A stretch of 64,000 bases of DNA from Bacillus piscicola (GTDB taxonomy: Bacteria; Bacillota; Bacilli; Bacillales; Marinococcaceae). Below, one piece after another: positions 17,383-26,611 of this stretch. The position numbers and the translations under genes are program-made. The number at the start of each line of letters is the position of its first letter. Positions within the stretch are counted from its first letter, which is position 1. The notes below the pieces were generated by a model. It made no database searches. It had not been told where the DNA came from and worked only from the letters and a program-made list of their open reading frames with translations. The DNA lies in the NCBI RefSeq assembly GCF_022458745.1, contig NZ_JAJJJF010000005.1, positions 1 to 64,000 on the forward strand. The letters are read 5' to 3'.

Positions 17383-18789
17383 GTGCATCTTCATGAAGAA
17401 AAGGAATTAAAGCGTGCGATAGCAGAGATAACGGAAATTGCCGACTCCTTTGGTTTGGATTATTATCCGATGCGCTATGAAATTTGCCCGGCTGACATCA
17501 TTTATACATTTGGAGCGTACGGGATGCCGACACGCTATTCCCATTGGAGCTTTGGCAAACAATTTCATAAAATGAAACTCCATTACGACCTTGGGTTAAG
17601 TAAAATTTACGAGTTAGTGATAAATTCTGATCCCTGCTATGCTTTTTTACTTGACAGTAACTCTTTAATCCAAAATAAGCTAATCGTTGCGCATGTATTG
17701 GCACATAGTGACTTTTTCAAAAATAACGTTCGCTTTTCGAACACTAGACAAGACATGGTAGAAAGTATGTCAGCCGCAGCTGAACGTATTTCTCATTATG
17801 AAATGGAATACGGAAAGAAAGAAGTTGAAAGTTTTCTTGATGCCGTACTGGCAGTTCAAGAGCATATTGATCCAAGCCTTATCCGTCCACAGCTGGATTG
17901 GTCGCTTGATGAGGAAGAAGAGGAAGGAACCAGAAGTCCAGGTCCTTATGATGATTTATGGAGCCTGGATGATAATGAATCCTCTTCTCCTCCTCCAAAA
18001 AAAACGAAAGCGTTTCCACCTCGCCCTGAAAAAGATCTGCTCTTATTTATTCAGGAATACAGTCGTGATCTGGAAGACTGGCAGCGTGATATATTAACCA
18101 TGATGCGCGAGGAAATGCTATATTTTTGGCCGCAATTAGAGACGAAGATTATGAACGAGGGCTGGGCCTCCTATTGGCACGCTAAAATCTTGAGAGAATT
18201 AGATCTGAATACGGAAGAAAGCATTGAATTTGCTAAACTAAACGCAAGTGTGATTCAGCCGTCACGGACGAGTGTTAACCCGTATCACCTTGGGGTGAAA
18301 ATTTTCGAGAGCATTGAGGAAGAGTATAATAACCCAGGAGAAGAACTGCGCGAACTGGGAGTACAGCCTGGAAGCGGGCAGGAGAAGATTTTTGAAGTAA
18401 GAGAGCTTGAGTCCGACACTTCTTTTATACGAAATTACGTAACAAAGAAGTTAGTACAAGAGGAAGATATGTATTTATTTCAGAAACAAGGAAGAGATTA
18501 TACAATAGTAGATAAACACTGGGAAAACGTCAGAGATCAGCTCATCCGCTCACGCGTGAATGGAGGTTTTCCTTATTTATCCGTAACCAATGGTGATTAT
18601 GCTAAGGCTGGTGAATTATATATCAATCACCATTATGAAGAAGAAGAACTGGATATTCGCTATCTGGAAAAAACATTGCCTTATTTATATCAGTTGTGGG
18701 GGCGAACCGTTCATATCGAGACAACAGTTGATAATAAGAGGGTGCAGTTCAGTTCGAATGGCCGGAAAATTCACCGGAGAACGTTGTAG
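17383..18789 (+). CDS. spoVR: stage V sporulation protein R
   Basis: The 468-aa SpoVR family protein is needed for normal spore cortex formation in B. subtilis; its biochemical function is unknown. The conserved N-terminal region '[18 protein letters not shown]' and the central '[12 protein letters not shown]' typical of SpoVR/YcgB are present. Residues about 183-215 form an acidic, Ser/Pro-rich linker that is variable in the family. GTG start behind GGAGGAGGGAG. It is adjacent to pgcA but probably has its own promoter. Confidence 0.96.
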   Translation: MHLHEEKELKRAIAEITEIADSFGLDYYPMRYEICPADIIYTFGAYGMPTRYSHWSFGKQFHKMKLHYDLGLSKIYELVINSDPCYAFLLDSNSLIQNKLIVAHVLAHSDFFKNNVRFSNTRQDMVESMSAAAERISHYEMEYGKKEVESFLDAVLAVQEHIDPSLIRPQLDWSLDEEEEEGTRSPGPYDDLWSLDDNESSSPPPKKTKAFPPRPEKDLLLFIQEYSRDLEDWQRDILTMMREEMLYFWPQLETKIMNEGWASYWHAKILRELDLNTEESIEFAKLNASVIQPSRTSVNPYHLGVKIFESIEEEYNNPGEELRELGVQPGSGQEKIFEVRELESDTSFIRNYVTKKLVQEEDMYLFQKQGRDYTIVDKHWENVRDQLIRSRVNGGFPYLSVTNGDYAKAGELYINHHYEEEELDIRYLEKTLPYLYQLWGRTVHIETTVDNKRVQFSSNGRKIHRRTL

Positions 18790-18801
18790 GTGAAGACATA
18801 A

Positions 18802-18830
18802 GCACGGAGCATATGAGAGCAGCTCCGTGC
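18802..18830. terminator. hairpin between convergent spoVR and pdxK
   Basis: Nine-bp stem GCACGGAGC / GCTCCGTGC. The downstream tracts (CTTGTGTTTCTTTT on plus, TTATGTCTTC on minus) are only moderately U-rich. Confidence 0.6.
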
Positions 18831-18859
18831 CTTGTGTTTCTTTTAGCTTCACGGCTTTT

Positions 18860-19672
18860 CTAAGCAGAGTGATGGCGATAGGCGGTATGATTGACCGGAC
18901 CGATAAATTGATTCAGACGGAACGAATCAGAAATAGCCGTTTGAATAAATTGTTTGGCGGTTTCGATGGCTGCACGGACTGGTTTGCCTTTGGCAATTTC
19001 AGCCGTGATGGCAGCAGAATACGTACATCCAGCACCATGTGTGAATTCGGTGTGAATTTTGTCAGCCTCTAATAATTCAAAGCTTTTCCCATCGTATAAG
19101 ACATCGATTGATTTATCTTCACCCGTTTCACCACCCCCTTTTACAATGACAAAGGAAGGACCTTGTTCATAAATAATGGAAGCTGCCTCTTTCATGTCAT
19201 CAATTGTTTTAACTGGAGCGGTTCCGGCCAGCTGGGCTGCTTCAAACAGGTTCGGTGTCACCACCAGTGCTTTCGGTACGAGTACATCGCGTAAAAATTG
19301 GTCTAATTCCGGGTTGAGCGCCTCATCCGCTCCTTTACAAACCATAACAGGATCTACCACTAGCTTTTCAATATTGTACTGCTCCACTTTTTTAGCTACC
19401 AATTCGATTGTTTCCATCGAGCCGAGCATACCTGTCTTGGCCGCATCAACACCGATACCCGCAAGAACTGTCTCAAGCTGCGCCTCTAAAACCGATAGAT
19501 CCTGAGGATAAACGGCATGGAACCAATCATTATGCGGGTCCTGTGCTACAATGGTCGTTAAAGAAGTCATCCCGTAAACTTCAAGTTCTTGAAATGTTTT
19601 TAAATCAGCTTGAATGCCAGCCCCACCGCTCGTATCGGAGCCTGCAATCGTGAGTACACGTTTTAACGTCAT
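18860..19672 (-). CDS. pdxK: pyridoxine/pyridoxal/pyridoxamine kinase PdxK
   Basis: Ribokinase-fold kinase of vitamin B6 salvage. The 270-aa protein opens with 'LTIAGSDTSGGAGIQADLKTF' split over the substrate-binding loop, and its catalytic region reads 'FTHGAGCTYSAA' (about 210-221). The GAGC form with Cys separates the B. subtilis PdxK type from ThiD, which has GTGC, so B6 rather than HMP kinase is preferred. ATG start with GAGGTGAAG. It is followed, convergently, by spoVR. Confidence 0.88.
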   Translation of the reverse strand: MTLKRVLTIAGSDTSGGAGIQADLKTFQELEVYGMTSLTTIVAQDPHNDWFHAVYPQDLSVLEAQLETVLAGIGVDAAKTGMLGSMETIELVAKKVEQYNIEKLVVDPVMVCKGADEALNPELDQFLRDVLVPKALVVTPNLFEAAQLAGTAPVKTIDDMKEAASIIYEQGPSFVIVKGGGETGEDKSIDVLYDGKSFELLEADKIHTEFTHGAGCTYSAAITAEIAKGKPVRAAIETAKQFIQTAISDSFRLNQFIGPVNHTAYRHHSA

Positions 19673-19748
19673 ACATCTTCACCTCATCTTCTTCATTGTT
19701 GTCCACGTAAAAGCAGATAAAATAATAATAGCACACGGTTTTTTCATA

Positions 19749-20981
19749 TTAAATACTCCATTCGCCGTTTCTCATTAAGGGCTCTGTTTCATCGGCGTGG
19801 GAAATTCCGTCTATATTCATGTCTTGACTTCCGATCATAAAATCGACATGGGTGATGCTCGTATTTATGCCGTGGGCTTCTTTCGCTTTTTCGTTCATTT
19901 CCGTCCCGCCTCTTACACAAAATGCATAGGCACTTCCAATCGCCAGATGGCTGGAAGCATTTTCATCAAACAGCGTGTTATAAAATAAAATCTCAGATTG
20001 AGAGATCGGGGAACTGTGGGGAACGAGCGCGACTTCTCCAAGATAAGCAGATCCTTCATCCATCTCAACCAGCTTCTTTAATGTGTCTTCCCCTTCCTCT
20101 GCTGTTATATTCGTTATTTTTCCATTTTGAAAATGAATAGTGAATTGGTCAATGATGTTACCGCCGTAATTCAAAGGCTTCGTATTTTTGACATAACCGT
20201 TAACACCCGCTTTATGAGGAACGGTGAAGACCTCTTCAGTCGGCATATTGGCTATGAAATGAACTCCATCTTTATTGGGACCTCCTCCGCCCACCCAAAT
20301 ATGGTTTTGGGGAAGCTCGATCGTTAAATCGGTGCCTGGCGCCTGATAGTGTAAATATTTGTAGTTTTTATTAGTTAAAAATGCTGCTTTTTCTTGCAAT
20401 TTGTTGTCGTGCTCTTCCCACGCGGCAATGGGATCATCGACGTTGGCGCGAACCGCTTGAAAAATGGCTTCCCAAAGCTTCTGCTCGGCTTGAACCTGTT
20501 CTTCATCGGGAAAAACTTTTCGTGCCCATCCTGGTGACGGTGCTGCTATGACCAACCAACTTACTTTATCGGATTGGATGTAAGAGCGAAACGTACCAAG
20601 CGCTGCACCGGCAGCTTTGTTGGCAGCGGCGATCCGATCGGAGTCCACTCCCTTTAAAAGGTCAGGATCTGTCGATTTCACTGTGAGGAAGGCAGCTCCT
20701 TTTTCGGCTAGTTCTTCGCGGGCAGCCGCCTGCCAACTTGGGAATTCTTGAAACGCGTCAACGGGAGCATAATCGTATTTAATACGGGTCAGCTCCTCAT
20801 CCACCCAATCGACATAAACCTGTTTAGCACCAGCGGTATATGCAATTTTGGCCAACACCCGGATGAACGAAGCAGCAGTGAGCGGAGCTGAGATAAATAG
20901 TGTTTGGCCCTTCTGGATATTAACTCCTTTTTTTAGTGCAAGGGTTGCGTAATTCTCTAATTTTTGCTGAAAAGAACTCAT
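19749..20981 (-). CDS. M29 family aminopeptidase (AmpS/PepS type)
   Basis: The 410-aa metallo-aminopeptidase family M29 removes N-terminal residues from peptides in the cytosol. N-terminal 'KLENYATLALKKGVNIQKGQ' and the C-terminal metal-binding region 'GINTSITHVDFMIGS' are typical. An in-frame extension reaches 21059, but AAAGGAG sits 8 nt before ATG 20981, which gives the standard 'MSSFQQKLENYA' start. Monocistronic; no partner suggests a specific substrate. Confidence 0.92.
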   Translation of the reverse strand: MSSFQQKLENYATLALKKGVNIQKGQTLFISAPLTAASFIRVLAKIAYTAGAKQVYVDWVDEELTRIKYDYAPVDAFQEFPSWQAAAREELAEKGAAFLTVKSTDPDLLKGVDSDRIAAANKAAGAALGTFRSYIQSDKVSWLVIAAPSPGWARKVFPDEEQVQAEQKLWEAIFQAVRANVDDPIAAWEEHDNKLQEKAAFLTNKNYKYLHYQAPGTDLTIELPQNHIWVGGGGPNKDGVHFIANMPTEEVFTVPHKAGVNGYVKNTKPLNYGGNIIDQFTIHFQNGKITNITAEEGEDTLKKLVEMDEGSAYLGEVALVPHSSPISQSEILFYNTLFDENASSHLAIGSAYAFCVRGGTEMNEKAKEAHGINTSITHVDFMIGSQDMNIDGISHADETEPLMRNGEWSI

Positions 20982-21146
20982 AAGCATTCTCCTTTTATGG
21001 TAATGAAACGAAATTAGAAAGCAGGTGAAAGACTCTTCTAGAAAAATGACAAAAGTCAAAAGGTAAAACCATACATTTCTACTAAATAGTGTAACATATA
21101 CTAAGAAAAAGCTTTTTCAAAATAGAAGACAATTGGAGGAAAGTGA

Positions 21147-21680
21147 ATGGACACGCTGACTGTATTTTGTGGATCAAGTAACGGTTTTAACCCTATGTAT
21201 AAGGACGCAGCACGGCAGCTTGGCAGCTTTGCGGCTGAAAAAGGGATTGAAATTGTATATGGCGGCTCAAGTTCGGGGTTGATGGGGGCGGTCGCAGACG
21301 GGGCATTGGGGGCAGGGGGGCGGGTCACTGGAATAATACCTGAAGACTTAAAGCCAAAAGAAATCGCTCATCAGCGTCTTACTCACTTAATAACGGTAAG
21401 CAGCATGCATGAGCGAAAATTTCACATGTATGAACGCGGAAATGCTTTTGTAGCGCTCCCGGGAGGAATTGGGACATTGGAAGAGTTTATGGAAGTTTTG
21501 ACATGGAGTGCAATCGGCCATCATCAAAAAAGATGTGCACTCTTTAACACGGGGGGTTATTATGCTCCACTACAGAAGCTACTTGATCATATGGTGGATG
21601 AAGGCTTCCTTGCAGACACTGTACGGGAAACAGTAGTAGTGGAGAACGATCCCGAAACGCTGCTAGAAAAGTTGTTCTAA
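21147..21680 (+). CDS. LOG family protein (nucleotide 5'-monophosphate phosphoribohydrolase)
   Basis: A 177-aa Rossmann-fold protein with the LOG signature 'PGGIGTLEEFMEVLTW' and N-terminal 'VFCGSSNG'. Plant and bacterial LOG enzymes release free bases (cytokinins) from nucleoside monophosphates; in Bacillus the physiological substrate is uncertain. It resembles B. subtilis YvdD. ATG start with TTGGAGGAAAG. It converges on lemA with only 31 nt between and no obvious terminator. Confidence 0.88.
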   Translation: MDTLTVFCGSSNGFNPMYKDAARQLGSFAAEKGIEIVYGGSSSGLMGAVADGALGAGGRVTGIIPEDLKPKEIAHQRLTHLITVSSMHERKFHMYERGNAFVALPGGIGTLEEFMEVLTWSAIGHHQKRCALFNTGGYYAPLQKLLDHMVDEGFLADTVRETVVVENDPETLLEKLF

Positions 21681-21711
21681 ATTGGCTGAGATTCTTTTCG
21701 TTACGTTGTCA

Positions 21712-22275
21712 TTATTTAGAGATGGATACTTTTAGATGCTCACTTTCCGTGGTTAGTTCGTTAATAGGATTTAATTTCCGAAAGCCATGCACATTAGCGA
21801 CAAAACTTGTTGGCGGTGACTGTATTTTAGCATTGTACTTGGCAGCTGTATTATTGTAAGCTTGTATGGCTCTGTGGGATGTCGTTTCTAATTCCACCAA
21901 TTGTTTTTTTAAAGCGAAGAAATCTTTATCGTTTTTTAAAGCGGGATAGCTGTTTATTAAGTTAAAAACAGCCTCCAATGCAGCAGTCAATTCTTGGTTG
22001 GAAAGTACGTGCTCTGCTCTCTCTAGGTGACTCGCAGTTAAACGGCTTCTAATCTCCACTAATTTCTCAAGCAAGTGCTGTTCCTGTTTCACGTGCGGCT
22101 GCATGATATCAATTAGCTGGGGTATTAAATCAGCGCGGCGTTTCAACTGAGTATCCGCTTCTTCCCACGCTTCTTCTACCCAATTTAAATATTTGATAAG
22201 CGCGTTGTAGCCGACAATCCAACTGACTAAGGCAATGAGAAGAACCAAGCCGAGTAAAGTTCCGAAAAAAGTCAA
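21712..22275 (-). CDS. LemA family protein
   Basis: The 187-aa protein has one N-terminal membrane helix (about 2-22) and then a long helical LemA domain with 'ADTQLKRRADLIPQLID' and 'YNNTAAKYNAKI'. It is probably anchored with the helical part outside. TTG start with AAAGGAGG 9 nt upstream. LemA often pairs with a TPM-domain protein, but none is present; an acyl-CoA synthetase remnant lies upstream instead. Function unknown. Confidence 0.88.
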   Translation of the reverse strand: MTFFGTLLGLVLLIALVSWIVGYNALIKYLNWVEEAWEEADTQLKRRADLIPQLIDIMQPHVKQEQHLLEKLVEIRSRLTASHLERAEHVLSNQELTAALEAVFNLINSYPALKNDKDFFALKKQLVELETTSHRAIQAYNNTAAKYNAKIQSPPTSFVANVHGFRKLNPINELTTESEHLKVSISK

Positions 22276-22493
22276 GGGAGAGAACCTCCTTTACGTCTAT
22301 TACCTTTTAAGTAAAAAGATGTAGCTAAGGATTAATTTGTTCTTAATAAGCAGTATAGCATGTCTGCCTTGGATATGTGGTGAAATTTCACTTTTTTAAA
22401 GGTGTAACTTTGTAATGACTGTAATTGTACGGTATTAATTTTTGAAAAATTGGGATATTAATTAAAGGGGGAAGCTGGTGGAAGACCATCAAA
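22276..22493. other. 218-nt gap without a recognisable gene
   Basis: AT-rich region between lemA (leaving leftward) and the acyl-CoA synthetase remnant. I see no open reading frame with a good ribosome binding site; it may hold the lemA promoter and degraded 5' sequence of the remnant. Confidence 0.5.
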
Positions 22494-23192
22494 GGTGGGA
22501 CAGAGACATCTGGAGGGATTCTCGGAAACGTTTTGATTAAACCAATTCAAGCAGCAACGTTTAATTCGCTATTACCGGGATTGGTTGCTGATATTTTTGA
22601 CCAAAATGGTAAACCAGTTACAGATAACGTGGGCGAGCTTGTTATAAAAAAACCGTGGGTCGGCATGACGAATGGTTTTTGGCAGGACTCGCAGAAGTAT
22701 GTAGAGACATAGTGGAGTAGGTGGAAAGACGTATGGGTTCACGGCGATTGGTCTGTGAAAGATAAGGACGGTTATTGGACAATAACAGGACGTTCCGATG
22801 ATGTTATTAATTTGGCAGGAAAACGTATTGGACCAGCAGAAATCGAATCGGCGTTGGTAGAACACCCAGTGGTTCGTGAAGCTGCTGTAATTGGAATCCC
22901 GGACGAATTAAAAGGAGAACGAGCCATTGGTTTTGTCATTGTACATGAACAGAAATCGGTGTCAGAAGCGGAATTGATTTCGTTATGCCACACATGGTTA
23001 GGAAAAGCATTAGTTCCTGCTGCGGTTCTCGTCGTTCATGATTTACCGAAAACACGAAACGCTAAAGTAATGCGGAGAGCGATAAAGATGGCTTTTTCAA
23101 ATCAAACGACGGGGGATTTCTCGGCGTTAGAGAACCCGGAGACGATGGATCACATTAGAGAAAAAGGACACAGCTTTTTTAATAAGCAGTAA
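22494..23192 (+). pseudogene. acyl-CoA synthetase (AMP-forming) remnant with in-frame stop
   Basis: One continuous frame from 22494 encodes the C-terminal part of an acetyl/acyl-CoA synthetase of the AcsA type: 'GGTETSGGILGNVLIKP', a middle part ending 'QKYVET', a TAG stop at 22710-22712 where relatives have Tyr ('ETYWSRW'), then 'WVHGDWSVKDKDGYW', 'GRSDDVINLAGKRIGP' and a C-terminal lobe with catalytic Lys in 'TRNAKVMRR'. About two thirds of the adenylation domain (N-terminal roughly 350 residues) is missing. Sequence upstream of 22494 does not resemble the family. The open part 22755-23192 could be translated, but it lacks an adenylation core, so this is called decayed. Confidence 0.85.
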
Positions 23193-23225
23193 TTCCAATT
23201 TCTAAAATTTACTAAGAAATTTAAA

Positions 23226-23254
23226 GCATAGAGTGAGGTTTTCGTCACACACTA
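23226..23254 (+). promoter_or_regulatory. candidate sigma-G promoter of the SASP gene
   Basis: GCATA (23226-23230), a 17-nt spacer and CACACTA (23248-23254) fit the sigma-G pattern GHATR-N18-CATWHTA with small deviations. It is positioned 30 nt before the SASP start. Confidence 0.6.
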
Positions 23255-23283
23255 TGGGTACAGACAGAGGGGAGGTGAGAAAC

Positions 23284-23490
23284 ATGGCAAGCAGAAATAA
23301 CTCAAACCAATTAGTAGTACCTGGAGTTGAGCAGGCTCTTGATCAGATGAAGTATGAGATTGCTTCTGAATTTGGAGTTAATCTTGGTGCTGAAACTGCT
23401 TCTCGTGCCAACGGTTCTGTTGGAGGAGAGATCACAAAACGTCTTGTGACTATGGCTCAACAACAAATGAGCGGTGGTCAACAACAGTAA
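23284..23490 (+). CDS. alpha/beta-type small acid-soluble spore protein
   Basis: The 68-aa DNA-binding spore protein saturates the forespore chromosome and protects it from UV and heat. '[18 protein letters not shown]' and '[13 protein letters not shown]' are the two conserved halves. The germination protease site 'EIASE' is present. ATG 23284 with GGGGAGGTGAG; upstream in-frame codons from 23233 are not used. It is expected to be forespore-specific, consistent with the sigma-G-like promoter. Confidence 0.97.
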   Translation: MASRNNSNQLVVPGVEQALDQMKYEIASEFGVNLGAETASRANGSVGGEITKRLVTMAQQQMSGGQQQ

Positions 23491-23510
23491 TAACTAAATA
23501 TATGGTTAGT

Positions 23511-23561
23511 GAGGCTGTCACAACGGTGGTGCTATGCCGCCACCAGTGGCAGCCTCCTTTT
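23511..23561 (+). terminator. terminator after the SASP gene
   Basis: Long hairpin with outer stem GAGGCTG / CAGCCTC and inner stem GGTGG / CCACC, followed by CTTTTC. Confidence 0.85.
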
Positions 23562-23573
23562 CATTTAAGATAG

Positions 23574-23607
23574 TAAAAAAAGAGCTGTCTCTTTGTAAGA
23601 GACAGCT
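23574..23607 (-). terminator. terminator of the minus-strand 55-aa gene
   Basis: Nine-bp stem AGCTGTCTC / GAGACAGCT; read on the minus strand it is followed by a CTTTTTT tract. Confidence 0.85.
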
Positions 23608-23632
23608 TACTTACATTTCATGGAACGCATAT

Positions 23633-23800
23633 TTAATTTTCGTTCGGAGGTTCCTCCTCATCAAGTTCCCTTGCCAGTTCAATCTGCTGGTTTTCGTATT
23701 TAGGATTGACAGTTCCGCCTGCCATCCCCTCATTAATCATACGATCGACGTCCATTGCATAATTCTTATCTTTCACTTGTCCCTTTTGTTTTTTGTCCAT
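23633..23800 (-). CDS. small hydrophilic protein, unknown (55 aa)
   Basis: ATG start behind GGGGGGAT at 8 nt, stop TAA, then its own terminator on the minus strand. The product is acidic and hydrophilic, with a central 'DRMINEGMAGGTVNPKYE' and a Glu-rich tail; no membrane or signal segment. I do not recognise a characterised family. Placement next to a SASP gene may mean spore expression, but nothing in the sequence proves it. Ribosome binding site, terminator and balanced composition support a real gene. Confidence 0.7.
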   Translation of the reverse strand: MDKKQKGQVKDKNYAMDVDRMINEGMAGGTVNPKYENQQIELARELDEEEPPNEN

Positions 23801-23955
23801 AGGTTATCCCCCCTATGATGATTAGCATGACCATATTTTAAAACTGTATGTGTAAAAATAAAACGACGTTAGAGAAGATGCTTGCCGGGAATCGCTGTAG
23901 TTGATAAAGTAATAATGCCTGTTTATGCAGTAATACTGAAGGAGCTTGGGATATT

Positions 23956-25095
23956 ATGAACGTTCTGTTTCTTATCTTATTTATGGTTGCAATTGGAGCG
24001 CTTATTGGTGGAATAACGAACTCACTGGCAATTAGAATGCTGTTTCGACCTTATCAACCCTTATATATTGGAGGACGGCGTCTGCCTTTCACACCCGGGT
24101 TGATTCCGAAAAGGCGCGGTGAGTTAGCAGAACAGATGGGAAAGATGGTTAGCAATCATCTCTTGACACCAGAAAGTATTCGAAAAAAACTGAGGAATAG
24201 TGCCTTTTTTACTAAAATGAATGACTGGATGAGCGAGGAAGCACGAAAACTGCTGTACAGTAACGACTCTATATCTGGTCTACTAAATAAAATCTTTCAC
24301 GTGGAAATCACCAGGGACATGTTTTTGAGAACAACAGAAGATTTTTTAAGAACAAAAGTGGAGACCTTTCTAACCGAGAACAAAGATAGGGAGTTAAAAA
24401 ATTTTCTTTCACCGGCAGTTATTGAAAAAGGAGATAAAGTAATACCGGGCATTGCACGTATGATAACAAAAAAAGGCGCCGATTTTTTTAAAGGAGAAGA
24501 AGGCCGAAAACAGCTTGCCATGTTACTTGAAAAGTTTTTACAAGGAAAAGGATCCATGTTGAACTTTTTAGGATCCATGTTTGGCAGCGATCGTATCGTG
24601 GAAAAACTCCAGCCGGAAATTGTTCGATTTTTTGAAGATACTGCTTCGGAAGCTTTCATCAAAAAATTACTTTTTAAAGAATGGGATGCTATTCAAGGAA
24701 AGCCGTTATCATCATTAACTGATTTAATCGATATAGATAGCGCGGTTAAACGGACGGTTGCCATTTTAAATGAAGAAGTACCAGCATTTGATTATATAGA
24801 CATGCCGTTATCAGAGTGGGCGACACGTTTTGAGGAAAAGGTTACGGTTGAATGGATTCCTGCTCTCATGACAGAGTTGCAACGATTTCTCATGGAGAGA
24901 TTGACGGATGTATTAGAGCACCTTAAGTTAGAACAAATTGTTCAGGAACAGGTGGATACGTTCTCCGTTGAGAGGCTGGAGGAGATGGTACTTGGTATTT
25001 CTAGACGTGAATTTCAAATGATCACTTACTTAGGAGCTCTTTTAGGAGGCACGGTGGGACTAATTCAAGCGCTTATTGTTGTGCTGTTTTTGTAG
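23956..25095 (+). CDS. yheB: YheB, DUF445 membrane protein
   Basis: A 379-aa DUF445 protein with an N-terminal membrane helix (about 2-22) containing '[17 protein letters not shown]' and a C-terminal helix (about 355-378), with a long helical, probably cytosolic or intermembrane, middle. The '[25 protein letters not shown]' region, given here only as the family hallmark around residues 30-55, is typical. Function unknown. It is followed by yheA as in B. subtilis, where both are sporulation-expressed. Confidence 0.9.
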   Translation: MNVLFLILFMVAIGALIGGITNSLAIRMLFRPYQPLYIGGRRLPFTPGLIPKRRGELAEQMGKMVSNHLLTPESIRKKLRNSAFFTKMNDWMSEEARKLLYSNDSISGLLNKIFHVEITRDMFLRTTEDFLRTKVETFLTENKDRELKNFLSPAVIEKGDKVIPGIARMITKKGADFFKGEEGRKQLAMLLEKFLQGKGSMLNFLGSMFGSDRIVEKLQPEIVRFFEDTASEAFIKKLLFKEWDAIQGKPLSSLTDLIDIDSAVKRTVAILNEEVPAFDYIDMPLSEWATRFEEKVTVEWIPALMTELQRFLMERLTDVLEHLKLEQIVQEQVDTFSVERLEEMVLGISRREFQMITYLGALLGGTVGLIQALIVVLFL

Positions 25096-25171
25096 AAATA
25101 CCAGGCAACAGGATGATTATGAAAGAATTTCATGTTATGCTCAGTAAAGTTACTTAAAAGGAGGACTTTAT

Positions 25172-25522
25172 ATGTCCAATATTTACGACAAAGCTCATGA
25201 ATTATCGAGAAGCCTGACAGATAGTGAGGAATTTCAAAATCTGAAACAGTTGCATACTAATGTAGAGGAAGATGAGGTAGCCAAACGGATGCTTGATAAC
25301 TTCCGTGCCATGCAGCTTGAACTTCAGCAAAAGCAGATGCAAGGCCAGCAACCTTCTGAAGAAGAAATCACAAAAGCTCAAAAACAGTTTGAAATGGTAC
25401 AGCAGCATGAGACCATTTCCAAGCTTATGGAGGAAGAACAGCGCTTAAGCACGATTATCAATGATGTAAATAACATTATTATGGCACCTCTTGAAGAAAT
25501 ATACGGTGTTCCTGAGGAATAG
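25172..25522 (+). CDS. yheA: YheA, YlbF/YmcA family protein
   Basis: A 116-aa all-helical cytosolic protein related to YlbF and YmcA, the RNase Y-associated Y-complex subunits. Gln-rich stretch 'QLELQQKQMQGQQP' at about 50-63. ATG start with AAAAGGAGGA. It is 76 nt behind yheB and probably cotranscribed, with a terminator after it. It lacks the Fe-S Cys residues of YlbF/YmcA, so it may act elsewhere. Confidence 0.9.
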   Translation: MSNIYDKAHELSRSLTDSEEFQNLKQLHTNVEEDEVAKRMLDNFRAMQLELQQKQMQGQQPSEEEITKAQKQFEMVQQHETISKLMEEEQRLSTIINDVNNIIMAPLEEIYGVPEE

Positions 25523-25552
25523 AAAACAACGACTGAATATATTTTAACACAT

Positions 25553-25586
25553 CTCCTGTGGTCTCTATGGACTGCAGGAGTTTTTT
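25553..25586 (+). terminator. terminator after yheA
   Basis: Stem CTCCTG / CAGGAG extended by GTC / GAC inside, followed by TTTTTT. Confidence 0.85.
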
Positions 25587-25670
25587 CCTTTTTCATGGTT
25601 GTTCTAAAGAATGCCAAGCTGTCATAGGGTAAATATAGAAAAGGCTAAGCATTGAGAAGGGGGATACATC

Positions 25671-26510
25671 ATGGCATACCGGTTACTTGCGATGAGTATA
25701 GACGGGGTCTTGTTAAAATCCAATGACCGCATTAGTAAAGAAACGAAAGAAGCTGTGGAATTTGTTCGGGACAAAGGAGTTTACTCCGTACTTGTAACGA
25801 ATAGAAGCCATTCATCAGCGAAGAAAATTGCCAAGCAGCTGAAGATGGAACACGAAATGATAACTCACGGCGGCGCATTGCTCGCAGGTATGTGGAGCAG
25901 TCCAATTTTGGAAACAAAAATGCGGCCAGAGATGGTTTATGATATCGCTGAATACATGGAACGGTTCTCATGCCATATCCATCTTGAGGGACAGGATTAT
26001 GAATGGGAAAACAAACCCCGCCACCAGCGAAAAGTGTTAGGACGCATTCAATTCAGTTTAGCAGAGGGGCTCTTTCAGCCTAAAACATATTCCCAAAAAA
26101 TATCAACATCCGTTTATGAGCGACAGTTAAGTGCTTTGCGGTTATTTGGAGAGTTTGAGAACGAAAGCGATGCAGCTGCCTGCCGAGACCTTTTGCTGGA
26201 TGCGATTCCTGGGATTTTAATTGAACAAAAAGAAAAACGGTTAACGATAAAAAAAGAACAAGCTACAAAAGAGTATGCCTTATCCTATTTAATGACGGAG
26301 CTGGGAATTGATAAAGAGGAGACAATCTTCATCGGTTCCGGATCAGCTGATGGAGCGGTCCTGGATATGGCTGGTTTAGGAGTAGTGATGGGGCAGGCGC
26401 CTGAGGAGCTCCGTAAAAAAGCGGATTGGGTAACGCGTTCAAATGATCAGGACGGAATGGCATATATGATCAAAGAAGTATTTCGAAAACAGATGCGGGT
26501 AGAAGTATAA
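25671..26510 (+). CDS. yhaX: Cof-like HAD protein, YhaX-like, probably catalytically impaired
   Basis: A 279-aa HAD-superfamily protein with a Cof-type cap (about 85-190). Motif I, normally DxDGT, reads 'MSIDGVLL': the nucleophile Asp is Ser9, while Asp11 remains. Motif III Lys is present in 'ATKEYAL'. Motif IV, normally GDxxND, reads 'IGSGSADGAVLDMAG', so a metal-binding Asp is also Ser. The usual phosphatase chemistry should therefore be lost. Position before hemZ and after yheBA matches B. subtilis yhaX. ATG start with AAGGGGGAT. It may have a binding or regulatory role. Confidence 0.8.
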   Translation: MAYRLLAMSIDGVLLKSNDRISKETKEAVEFVRDKGVYSVLVTNRSHSSAKKIAKQLKMEHEMITHGGALLAGMWSSPILETKMRPEMVYDIAEYMERFSCHIHLEGQDYEWENKPRHQRKVLGRIQFSLAEGLFQPKTYSQKISTSVYERQLSALRLFGEFENESDAAACRDLLLDAIPGILIEQKEKRLTIKKEQATKEYALSYLMTELGIDKEETIFIGSGSADGAVLDMAGLGVVMGQAPEELRKKADWVTRSNDQDGMAYMIKEVFRKQMRVEV

Positions 26511-26519
26511 TAAAAACGG

Positions 26520-26543
26520 AGGGCCGGTTGCGGTGCCGGCCCT
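26520..26543 (+). other. GC-rich hairpin without U-tract
   Basis: Eight-bp stem AGGGCCGG / CCGGCCCT directly after yhaX and 5 nt before the hemZ -35 box. No run of T follows on either strand, so it is at most a weak terminator or an mRNA 3'-end stabiliser. Confidence 0.55.
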
Positions 26544-26547
26544 GAAG

Positions 26548-26576
26548 TTGACCTCTGTTATCACGTTTTGTACACT
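26548..26576 (+). promoter_or_regulatory. sigma-A promoter of hemZ
   Basis: -35 TTGACC (26548-26553), 17-nt spacer and -10 TACACT (26571-26576). No TGTGA-N6-TCACA operator is visible here, although B. subtilis hemZ is anaerobically induced. Confidence 0.65.
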
Positions 26577-26611
26577 AACAGGTGAACATACAGTGAGAAG
26601 CGGGGGACATA

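Noticed and set aside
22755-23192. Intact 145-codon ORF for an AMP-binding C-terminal domain protein
   Set aside because: Continuous homology extends upstream through an in-frame TAG, and the ORF lacks the adenylation core, so I treat it as part of a pseudogene.
26520-26543. Strong hairpin after yhaX as a terminator
   Set aside because: No U-tract follows on either strand; listed only as a hairpin.
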